From positions 1-64,000 of the forward strand of contig NZ_WBUE01000008.1 in assembly GCF_009026145.1 (NCBI RefSeq): a stretch of DNA of 64,000 bases, read 5' to 3'. Shown one piece after another: positions 8,425 through 16,900 of this stretch; the stretch's first letter is position 1; each line of letters opens with the position of its first letter. The DNA comes from Hyphomicrobium sp. (GTDB lineage: Bacteria; Pseudomonadota; Alphaproteobacteria; Rhizobiales; Hyphomicrobiaceae). The notes under the pieces were generated by a model. That model worked only from the letters and a program-made list of their open reading frames with translations. It was not told the origin of the DNA and made no database searches. The translations under genes were made by a program, and so were the position numbers.

Positions 8425-9288
8425 CTAAGCACCGTAATCCTGAGCGGGAATGGGAGGAAGCACGCCAGAGTGATGGCTGCGAAGCACTTCGGTGAATGTG
8501 CAATTGCTGTCGAGCCAAGCACCGACAGGTCCTCCGATGGTCGCACCATGCATCACCGTGTGTGCCTCCTGCTCACTGCAATCGGCGGCAACGGCTAGCT
8601 CGACATTCTCATACAGATGCCGTGCTGCAGGATCTTGGTCGACACGGAATGCGGTTGGGCTCAGCATTTCGGCAATTGCTGTCGCGAACATCTGGCCGGA
8701 AAGATGGGACGCGAGAGTGGCTTGGACGCTGTCGTGCCGCGAGTAGACGTTGAGGATGCGTCCAAACCTTTGCGGCGAGAGCGGATATGGGAGCTGGTAA
8801 TCCTCTATCGCATGCGGCGTGAAGAAGTGTGGGCACGCAAGGAACACGGCGCTGGCGATATGAACCCCGGGCGCTAGCTTTTTCGACGCACTGGCGAGCT
8901 TGACGATGTTGCAGCCGTGGCTATGGGCGATGATGCGCAAAGGCTCGCGCGTGAGTTCATGAATGGCGTTGAGATACGCGGCTAGCTGCTCGCTGGCGGC
9001 GCCGCGCGCGATACCCATTGCGGCGCCTGCCCAAATGAAGTGCCCGTTGTGCTGCGCCAACGCGCGCGACCCTAGACTAAGACTCCACAAGCTCCTCTTG
9101 GCGGCAAGCTCGGGCACTTCCGACACGGGAACTCCGTTCACGCGCCACAGATCATGTCGCCCCGAGGCTTGCTCCATTCCGTGACGGACGGCATCGAGGA
9201 AGCCCCCTTCATGCCATGAGTTCCACCACCAGGTGGCGTGCACGGCACTCCGATGCGCTTGCGTGCCATGGATGACGATGGTGGTCAT
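8425..9288 (-). CDS. Cytoplasmic alpha/beta-hydrolase-fold protein
   Basis: 287 residues without a signal peptide. It opens with strand-plus-oxyanion motif IVIHGT and carries the nucleophile elbow A-H-S-H-G (in LRIIAHSHGCNIVKLAS, about residues 120-136). A strand SAVFLACPHF and a later NVYSRHDSVQ, which could supply the acid, follow. It resembles lipase/PGAP1-like hydrolases in topology, but the substrate is unknown. The gene is antisense to its neighbours and overlaps the extended, unlikely 5' part of the next plus-strand frame. Confidence 0.65.
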   Translation of the reverse strand: MTTIVIHGTQAHRSAVHATWWWNSWHEGGFLDAVRHGMEQASGRHDLWRVNGVPVSEVPELAAKRSLWSLSLGSRALAQHNGHFIWAGAAMGIARGAASEQLAAYLNAIHELTREPLRIIAHSHGCNIVKLASASKKLAPGVHIASAVFLACPHFFTPHAIEDYQLPYPLSPQRFGRILNVYSRHDSVQATLASHLSGQMFATAIAEMLSPTAFRVDQDPAARHLYENVELAVAADCSEQEAHTVMHGATIGGPVGAWLDSNCTFTEVLRSHHSGVLPPIPAQDYGA

Positions 9289-9439
9289 CGCCGGACTCGC
9301 AAGTAGTTGGCTATATCGTTCCGAATGCCCATTCCGTGGCCAATCTTTGATATCATCAGCCTATCTTGCGGTCAGTCGCTTGCGGTTAGCCGATTTCGCG
9401 CCGCCGGCGGCGTTCGAGTTCCGCTCACGGAGCCGAGCC

Positions 9440-10063
9440 ATGCGCAGTGGCGTGAAGTGCCTCACGTTTCTTACCGCGGCCTTACTGCCGCATGCGCCGT
9501 CGATCCGTGCGCAACCGCTCGGCGCGCAGCCGAAGATGGCGAGTGAACAGTCCTATGAGCGCGTCGAACCACCGATCCCTCGTCCGGATCTCATCAAGCC
9601 TCGGCCCTCCGAGTGGCCGTTTGTTCCCTGGTCGTACGCCAAAGCCTACACGTTCAACTTCTTTCCGCAGTACGCGCAGCCGGAAGTCGTGACGAAGAAT
9701 GGCATCTGGAGCAAATACATCCGTTCCGAGCAACTCGTGATGCGAGCTCAGGCGATCGCCGCCGGAGAGCTGGTCGCAGCCATTCAGGGGAGCTTTGAAG
9801 ATTCAAAGTGCATGCTCCCGCGCCATGCACTCGTTTACTTTGACAGGGATGACAGGCCCATTGCCAGCGTCAATGTATGCTTTGAATGCGAAGGTGTCCT
9901 CGCCTGGCCCGATTACGAGGCGAAAAACGAGGACAGGTATCTGGACGAGACTTTTCGGAAAACCTTCGAGGAGGCAATCGCAGGGTTCAGAGTTCTGTTC
10001 AAGCAAGAGTTCGGACAGCCGACGAACTACAGGGATGATCCGCGCCCCGGTCCGGGTACGTAG
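9440..10063 (+). CDS. Exported protein of unknown function
   Basis: 207 residues from the ATG at 9440. A longer frame from 9233 would overlap the divergent hydrolase gene and delay the leader, so it is rejected. The signal peptide ends PSIRAQPLG. The mature protein is aromatic- and Pro-rich (PSEWPFVPWSYAKAYTFNFF). It has a Cys pair in NVCFECEG preceded by LVYFDRDDRPIASV, a beta layout. No family recognised. The short spacing to the hydrolase start suggests a shared divergent promoter region. Confidence 0.6.
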   Translation: MRSGVKCLTFLTAALLPHAPSIRAQPLGAQPKMASEQSYERVEPPIPRPDLIKPRPSEWPFVPWSYAKAYTFNFFPQYAQPEVVTKNGIWSKYIRSEQLVMRAQAIAAGELVAAIQGSFEDSKCMLPRHALVYFDRDDRPIASVNVCFECEGVLAWPDYEAKNEDRYLDETFRKTFEEAIAGFRVLFKQEFGQPTNYRDDPRPGPGT

Positions 10064-10248
10064 TCGCAGTCCAGGAGCCACGACCTATTTGTTCATTTGA
10101 AGTTCAGCCAAGCAGGCGTAGACGGACCAACATTCAAAGAAGAAGAGTCGTTCTAACGTCCTAGTCGATTGATCCTGAGCGCAGCAGAGCGGCTACCGAG
10201 TACCGGTGGCGACCGCGCTGATAATGCAGTCGTTATTGGGAGGTTGTC

Positions 10249-10536
10249 ATGAAGACATCGTTTTCCATTGTCGTTGCCGTGTTTGTGGTCTTGGCGTCGG
10301 GCACGGCGTCAATGGCGCAGCAGTACAAAGCCTGGTCCGTCTTTCGGAACTGCAATGTATATCCGTGCGTGATCGGAGTTGCGGTCTCCGATTGGACGCA
10401 ACCCGGCTGGTCGCGCATCGCATCCTTCCAGAACGAAGTATTCGCCTGGCAACACGCATGTGCGCTGCACTACGAGGGCGGCCATAATTCGCCCGACATC
10501 GCTCAGGGCCGCATTGATTGCAGAAACTTCCGTTAG
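10249..10536 (+). CDS. Small secreted protein, unknown
   Basis: 95 residues with a clean signal peptide (VVLASGTASMAQQ) and GGGAGG 6 bases before the ATG. The mature 70 residues contain four cysteines (NCNVYPC, HACALHYEGGH, IDCRNF), probably two disulphides. No family recognised. Confidence 0.65.
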   Translation: MKTSFSIVVAVFVVLASGTASMAQQYKAWSVFRNCNVYPCVIGVAVSDWTQPGWSRIASFQNEVFAWQHACALHYEGGHNSPDIAQGRIDCRNFR

Positions 10537-10860
10537 CCGAGCGTGCTGGCTCGAAGAACGGAGCGGTCCTTAGATCGCGCATCAACGATAATCGTGCGTG
10601 ACATCACGATGGGCCGTGACGCGCTTCTATGTGATTGACGAAGACGTAGGCGTCCTCCGCTCGTGTCGGATGGGAACGGCGCTTCGGCCGAGCTGGTTCG
10701 AGACTGAGGTCCGCTCGTGCTTCGGCTTTGGGTCAAACTCTACCGTTCAGCCAACGGTTGGTCCGCTCACCCCCCGACTGTGACTGGTGTGTCGCCATCG
10801 AGTGCATGACTACAATCGGCCAAGGGCAGTCAGCAGCGTATCACGCGTCCGTGTCCATCG
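10537..10860. other. Gap without recognisable feature
   Basis: About 320 bp between a plus-strand gene and the 3' end of a minus-strand gene. I see no supportable coding frame, repeat or clear terminator. Confidence 0.5.
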
Positions 10861-11766
10861 TCACTTGGCGCTATTCAGGGGATCCGTCCACGATCCGACG
10901 CGCACGGCGAACAGCATGCGGTCGCCGTTGCGCAGGACGCGTAGCCTGACCACCTCGCCCGGCACCCGACTACCCAAGCGGGCACTGGCATCGGCGACAT
11001 TGCGCACGCTCTGACCGTTGATTTCCAGAATGACGTCGGCGGGCGACAGCTTCTCGGAGGCCGGGCCACCGGCAACGACCTCGGCGACCATGGCTCCTTG
11101 CGGGGCGGGCAGACTGAGCGCCGAAGCCATGTCCGCGTCGACTTCTTGCAGCTTGACGCCGAGCCAGCCGCGCGCGGCATTGCTGCGTGGGTTTGGTGCA
11201 GCACTTTCCGGCTGTGGAGCACGCGCCGTCTCTTGCCCTTGCGGAGGTGGAAGGTTTTTGAACAGCTCGAAGAGCGGATGGTTTTGCAGACCTGGGCTGT
11301 TCCTCAATGCCTCGTTGAGCGGATGGTCGGCGGGCAATCCGGGGACATTGAATGGCGGTGGGGTTGCCTGCGCTTCCGTTTCTGGCCCTGCGCGCACATC
11401 CGGTGCGGCGCGCTCGCTCGGTTTGTCGCCTTCGCTTGGGGATTGCGGCGCTATGGGAGCTGGGGGCGGGGCCATGGCCGTGCCGCTGCCGTCGCGCCTT
11501 CCTTGGGGAGCAGGGCTCACGATGTCCGGGGCTGTAGAGGCAGCGTATTGCATCGTTTGGTAGCCGCCCACCGTCAGGAGCAGCGCACCTGCAACCCCGA
11601 GGGCGACCTTGCCGAAGGAGCGGGACTGAGTTGCAGGCTGCGGTGGGTCGGCTGTCTTGCCGGACTCCCGAGCCGAGCTCAGGGGAGAAAGCGGTTGTCC
11701 GCATGCGCCACAGAACCGATCACCGGATTGGATGAGCGCACCACACTTCGAGCATTGGCCTGTCAT
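10861..11766 (-). CDS. Zinc-ribbon / TM / PDZ-domain protein
   Basis: 301 residues; AGGAG precedes the ATG. The N-terminal zinc ribbon has C5, C8, C19 and C22 (CSKCG … RFCGACG). One TM helix lies at about 53-72, a Pro-rich stretch at 75-190, and a PDZ domain of the DegP/HtrA type at about 198-297 (RGWLGVKLQEV, PADVILEINGQSV, GEVVRLRVLRNG). There is no protease domain, so it is likely an adaptor. The zinc ribbon should be cytoplasmic and the PDZ domain periplasmic. First of three minus-strand genes with near-identical zinc ribbons; they are adjacent and probably one transcript starting at 13456. Confidence 0.8.
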   Translation of the reverse strand: MTGQCSKCGALIQSGDRFCGACGQPLSPLSSARESGKTADPPQPATQSRSFGKVALGVAGALLLTVGGYQTMQYAASTAPDIVSPAPQGRRDGSGTAMAPPPAPIAPQSPSEGDKPSERAAPDVRAGPETEAQATPPPFNVPGLPADHPLNEALRNSPGLQNHPLFELFKNLPPPQGQETARAPQPESAAPNPRSNAARGWLGVKLQEVDADMASALSLPAPQGAMVAEVVAGGPASEKLSPADVILEINGQSVRNVADASARLGSRVPGEVVRLRVLRNGDRMLFAVRVGSWTDPLNSAK

Positions 11767-11801
11767 AGCTTGCTCCTAGGCGACCATTGATAGTAGCGCA
11801 C

Positions 11802-12482
11802 CTATCGTTCGATACGACAGCAGGCTGTTTGCGGGTCGAGGACACCGGGCACCTCTACCGGAGTAAGAGTGAAGTCAAAGGCCTTATCGCTCTCATCGCG
11901 GCAGGCGCCCGGCGTAGACGCAATCGATCCCACGAATCCCTGCCTGGTGCGAAACACCCACGGGTTCTCACGTGACAGGCCCACGGGGCCCGACGTCTTT
12001 TCCATGCTGTCGCCTGAGAAGGCATCGATGAAGTTCGACGTGAGATCCGATTGGCCGCAGATCAACTCGATAGCCCAGTTCGGCTCGAATGCGGAGCATA
12101 TGATCTTGGCACCCGGAACGAGTAGGTTGGCGCAGCCGACGGCGGGCGGTGGCGCTGGCGCCGTCTCGCTGCTTGCCGCAGGCGCCGGTGCGGACTGCGG
12201 CGTCTCGCTTGGCTGCGGCATTGGCGTGGGAGGCAGAGGCGTCGCTCTTGGTGGCGCCACGGATGCCGGCAGGGATGGCGCCTCGGTGCTGCGCTCGATC
12301 ACCTGATAGAGACCGGCGCCGAGCACCAGCGCACCGACGACAACGAGCCCGATAGCAGCAAGGCTGCGCCCGCCTCCGTGGCCTGACGGCGCCCCCGGCA
12401 CAGTCGGCAGATCACGGCCGCAGGCCCCGCAGAAGCGGTCACCGGCCGCGACCGAGCCCCCGCAGGACGGACAGTTGGCCAT
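11802..12482 (-). CDS. Zinc-ribbon / TM protein with exported C-terminal domain
   Basis: 226 residues from the ATG at 12482 (GGGAG upstream; a TTG at 12488 is less likely). Zinc ribbon C4, C7, C18, C21 (CPSCG … DRFCGACG), TM helix at about 41-60, then a Pro-rich linker. The C-terminal domain of about 110 residues has six Cys. Its CSAFEPNWAIELIC stretch faintly recalls COG3650/META-type 'EPFW' domains; this is weak. Same build as its two neighbours, with a different tail domain. Confidence 0.7.
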   Translation of the reverse strand: MANCPSCGGSVAAGDRFCGACGRDLPTVPGAPSGHGGGRSLAAIGLVVVGALVLGAGLYQVIERSTEAPSLPASVAPPRATPLPPTPMPQPSETPQSAPAPAASSETAPAPPPAVGCANLLVPGAKIICSAFEPNWAIELICGQSDLTSNFIDAFSGDSMEKTSGPVGLSRENPWVFRTRQGFVGSIASTPGACRDESDKAFDFTLTPVEVPGVLDPQTACCRIER

Positions 12483-12562
12483 GGGCAACTCCCGGCAATA
12501 GCCAATTCTGGAATGTTAGTGCTGCGTCATGGGAGATATCCATGCTTCGCCTCCACTCGCCT

Positions 12563-13456
12563 TCAGCGCGGTTTGCGAAGAAAATCGAGAGAGTATTGGA
12601 GCTGCGTATCTTCGACCGGGTTCTCGGGAACCGAACTGGATGAACTGGATTGGGTTCGTCCGGTGCTCTTGTCTCCTCGCCCCTGCTCGACGACGACGTC
12701 GGGCTCGATCCCAAGGGAGAGCGCACGGTTCGATGGACTATAGTATTCCGACGCGCCGTTCTTGAGCGATGGGTTACTATGAGAACGCGTGCCCACAATT
12801 GATGCGCGTCGATGGTCCTGCAAGGCGCCAGCAACTACATTGGCGGCTAATGCCGTCGCGCCATTAATGAGCACGACGATCCTCTTGCCCTCCGTGATAT
12901 CGCCGGGCGTCGCCTGGGCCCGTTTTGTATCGTCTGCACCGCTGTTCCTCGCAGTCAAAATGGTGCCCCTGTCGAGGAATTCGTCAGCCGCGTCCACTGC
13001 TTGTTCTGGTAGGGTAGCTGCATTGTCGCGCAGGTCGAGGACGTAGCCACCCAGATCCGGGCCGATCTTCTGTTTCAGAGCCTCAATCGCGCTTACCAGG
13101 CCAGCATGTGTTTGGGCTTCGAATGCCCTCAACCTGATGTAGGCGATGGTTCCTTCAGCGCGCCAAGTAACGGCCCACCCCTTGCTCGGTTCCGGTACAG
13201 GCGACGTTGGAGGCGTCGGCATCGATCTGTAGCTCGGAGGCTCGATAAAATTGTGCTGGATCGCCTGATAGATACCGACGCCGAGCACGAGCGCACCGAG
13301 GACAACCAAGCCGACAATGGGCAAATTACGCTTTGAGCCCTGGCGTTGCTCCAGTACGGAGGCCGCGTTCCCCAGGTCAGCCAGGCCATGCCCGCACGCG
13401 CCGCAAAAGCGGTCTCCAGCCGCAACAGAAGCCCCGCAGGTTGGACAGATGGCCAT
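12563..13456 (-). CDS. Zinc-ribbon / TM protein with inactive S41 (C-terminal processing) peptidase domain
   Basis: 297 residues. Zinc ribbon C4, C7, C18, C21; TM helix about 45-64. Residues about 100-257 follow the S41/CtpA fold: IAYIRLRAF, YVLDLRDN, VDAADEFLDRG, VAGALQDHRRASIVG, YYSPSNRALSLGIEPDVVV. The catalytic Ser of the SASAS motif aligns with Leu203 (ATALAAN), and the catalytic Lys of the GKG motif aligns with Asn228 (SHSNPS). Both active-site residues are therefore missing and the domain should be a non-enzymatic binding or sensing module. It is probably the first gene of the three-gene minus-strand unit. Confidence 0.8.
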   Translation of the reverse strand: MAICPTCGASVAAGDRFCGACGHGLADLGNAASVLEQRQGSKRNLPIVGLVVLGALVLGVGIYQAIQHNFIEPPSYRSMPTPPTSPVPEPSKGWAVTWRAEGTIAYIRLRAFEAQTHAGLVSAIEALKQKIGPDLGGYVLDLRDNAATLPEQAVDAADEFLDRGTILTARNSGADDTKRAQATPGDITEGKRIVVLINGATALAANVVAGALQDHRRASIVGTRSHSNPSLKNGASEYYSPSNRALSLGIEPDVVVEQGRGDKSTGRTQSSSSSSVPENPVEDTQLQYSLDFLRKPR

Positions 13457-13546
13457 GGGCGGGTCCCATGCAAAAATCGATGCGGGGAGGATAAGTCTGT
13501 GCCATGATAATTTCTATCGTTTCTTGTCGTCGTCCGGCGGGAAACC

Positions 13547-13882
13547 ATGATGCAGCTTTCTGAAGCTCGACCTTCTGGCCTCGGCGCAGCTGCTCTGACG
13601 TTCGTCAGCGGCAACCTATTCCTAGCTCTGCTCTGCGCGCAGCCTGCCGGGGCCGTCGATCCATGCGGCTTCAATTGCGATCTTCCGGGAAATGATATTG
13701 CCGCCTTTGCTGGAGGCACGCCCGACCAATGCGCTGCAGCGTGCCGGCAAAATGGCGGATGCAATGCCTGGACCTGGGTAAAGCCCGGATACCAGGGTCC
13801 GGCGCCGGTCTGTTACCTGAAGAATCCCATTCCGCGCGCCCGCGGCGCGGCCTGCTGCATCTCAGGCTACGTCCTGCGCTGA
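13547..13882 (+). CDS. Small exported PAN/apple-domain protein
   Basis: 111 residues. A hydrophobic leader ends QPAGAVDPC. The mature part matches the bacterial PAN_4 domain: FNCDLPGNDI, PDQCAAACRQNGGCNAWTWVK, then CYLKNPIP and a final CCISGY. PAN domains bind proteins or carbohydrates outside the cell. It lies between the divergent zinc-ribbon transcripts, in the same direction as the giant gene and 44 bp before it, so it may be the first gene of that unit. Confidence 0.75.
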   Translation: MMQLSEARPSGLGAAALTFVSGNLFLALLCAQPAGAVDPCGFNCDLPGNDIAAFAGGTPDQCAAACRQNGGCNAWTWVKPGYQGPAPVCYLKNPIPRARGAACCISGYVLR

Positions 13883-13926
13883 AGACGCATTGACCAGATG
13901 CTATTGTGAGTTTGGCGAATGAAGTT

Positions 13927-16900
13927 ATGAGCGCCGCAAATCGACATCGGTTTTGCACTGCATGCGGCAGCAAACTATCGCCGAGCGCGCGCTTTTGCGG
14001 GCGGTGCGGTGCAAGGCTGAGCTCGGCGAGCGATGATCTCCCTCCCGTCGCGGTAAAGACCGAAATGCCCACCGACCTCGCGGCGGGACGGGCGAGAGAC
14101 GCTGCGGCGACGGCACCGGCACCCATGTCGAAGTTCCAAGCGCGCAAGGCGCTCGTGAAGGCCATTACGGTGGCAGCGGCCAAGAGCTTCGCTCTCAGCG
14201 CCGCCGTGCTCGGCCCCGGGCTGCTGCTGCTCTACAACGGCGCGCAGGTTCCGGGCATGCTTTGGCTGTTCGGCGGATCGTTCGGCATGGTTGCCTGGAC
14301 CTATCGCAAGCCTTGGCGATTGGGGCTGATCACCTGCCTGATCCCGCCGGTGGCGGCAGGGCTGGGCTACCTGGTGCAGCTCGCCTTCTTCTCGCATGCC
14401 GCGCCACCGTTTGTGCTCCTGCTGGGAGCGGTGGCAATCGGCATTGGCGTCGGTTGGTATCGAGGCGAAGCGCACCAGCTTTACAAAAAGGATGGCAGCA
14501 TCTTCGCTCAGCGCACCGTTGCTTACCTCGGTATCTGGATTACCGCCTACGCCATTACCCAGTTGATGGCGGTGGCCGCCGATCTTTGGCTCGTCCGTTC
14601 CGGCCTCCTCACCGGCGCTTTCTCGACTGCCATGCTCGGCGCCGTGTCGGTGATCATCCTACAGAAGCGGAAGGCGCTGGCGCACGCCTCGGCCGCGGTT
14701 CTGGCCTTCGCCTTTCTCTTCGCGCATGCGGCGGCAATCCTGCCGGCAGCAGCGCAGTCGTCGTCCGGCGACGTGGAGGTCATCGACATCCTGCGACAGA
14801 CCGCGAGCAGAGTTAGTCGTCTCATCCTTGATGCGGATCTCGCCGAAGCCGTTATGGGGCAACGGCCACCACCGGCCGATTCCGCACCTATTTCAATCCC
14901 GTTGCCGGCGCCCTCTTTCCAACGGATCTCCGAGAATGCCGCAACGGCGACGTATGCAACGGATGCCTCCTCCAGCATCTCGGTCACCTTGGAGCGCCTC
15001 GACTCCACTGAAGCCGCAATGCCGCAAATGTCCGATCTGCGTGGCGTCACATCAAAAATGGCAAAGTGGATTACGGTACGTGGCGCCTCCTGCCTCTTGG
15101 GCGTGAGTATCGACGAGCGCGCAAGCCCGATAACAGGCGAAGTGGCTGCCGTCATGTCGAAGGACCGCTTTCGCATATCCGTCCGCGCTTACGGTCGCGG
15201 TCAGATTGCCCGCGAGCGGCCCCCAAGCGACGGCATTGCCGGGGCGATCGGCGATGCGATCGGCGAGGCGCTGGAGGAAGCAGGGGGCATACTCTTCTTG
15301 CCACTCATGACACCTGCTCTTGCGGGCGAATACCATGCGGCGCTCGACGTCGAGGCTTATCCGAGCGCCGGGACAAACGCGGCGCCTCCGCCTTTCGTCC
15401 CCGAGACCCGCCCAGGGCCTGACTATGGCGCCGGTACATCCGGCGATGATGGTTACGCATATCCGCCTTATGTCACGATCAACCCCGCTGACGTTGCCGC
15501 CGGCAGCGCTGCCGTCGCCGCCATCCTCATCGCTGCCGGCATCGCCGCCAACATCGCCCAGGCGATTGCCGCGGCCATCGCCAGCGCGGCCCAGTCTGGC
15601 GTGCAGATGACCAGCGATGATATCGCGGCCGCCATCGGCGAGTGGCTTGCGGGTTCCCGCCCGGCCGACGGGAGCGGCGCGACGCAGGGAAGCGGCGGTC
15701 AGGACGTGGCGCCGCCCCCGAAACCGCCGCCGATCTACGATAAGGACGGCACGCCGTTTGCCACCAACGACAAGGGCCAGTACTGGGCGCCGGATGCGGA
15801 GGGCAACTGGCGATGGCTGGACCCGGTCGAGGCGCGCGAAGCGTCCGCCGCTCTACAGCGCGAAGCGGCCGCGCGGCGCGCGGAGCAGGCCGAGCACGAT
15901 CGTGCCACGCAGGAGATGATGGAGAAGTGGCGCCAGCAGCGGCAGCAGGAAGCCGTCGCAGCAGCGAGTGAGGCGCAGCGCCGGACGGCAGAAGATCAAG
16001 CTGCTCGAGCGGCCGAAGAACGGCGGCTGGGCCAACTGGGTCAGGCTATAGGCAGCACCATTGAGCAGATGGGTCCCGGTGAACAGCGCGATGCGCTGAT
16101 GGGCGAACTCGGCGGCCTGCTCCAGAAGGGCGACACGGAAGGCGCGGAGCTGCTGTGGTCGCATCTACGCGGCGCGCGCCAAAGCCAGCTCGACAAGCTC
16201 GGCGCCGAGGCCCGCTGGGACCAGATGAAGGGTAAAGTCTATGGTGCCGCGGAAACCGGTGCGGCATTGACGCGCGATGTCAGCAAGGCCGCACTCACCG
16301 CCGCGACGACGCAGCTGACGGGAGGCATCGGATTGGCGCCGGCCGCAATGCTTGGCGGCACGCTGATCGGCAGCGTGGAGGCAACCGAGGCTGGCCTCAG
16401 TGTCGACCCGACTGGCAACGTCAAATTCGACCGGACGGCAGCAGCGAAAGGATTGGTCAAGGGCGTGAAGGGCGGCTTGTCAGCCGCCATCGGCGGCGCG
16501 GCGACGTCCGGCAGCAAGATCATCGCGCTGACCAAGATCGGTTCGCAGGCCGGCTTGGACGCGGCCGAGACGTACGCCGAGACCGGCTCGGGCGAGAAGG
16601 CATTGGTCTCCGGCCTTCTCGGGGTTGCATCGGGCGCGTCCGGCGAGGCCATCGACGCGGGGTTCCAGCAGGACGGGCTGTTGAAATCCGCCGTGACGCA
16701 CACAACCAACTATCTTGGGAACACCGCCAAGGGCGTGCTCGTATCGGGCAAGGACGCCCGCACCGCTGCCGGCGAGGCGCTGTACGGTGAAATGACGAGC
16801 CTCGCGGGAAAGTCGATAATCTCGAACGTTCCCGTGAAAGCTCCCGATCTCCCTTCCGACGGCGCGGCTTCCCAGCTGCCGAAGATTCGCGACTGGACGC

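Noticed and set aside
9233..9439. Longer N-terminus for the exported protein at 9440
   Set aside because: It overlaps the divergent hydrolase gene, and the signal peptide would start at residue 70. The ATG at 9440 directly precedes the leader.
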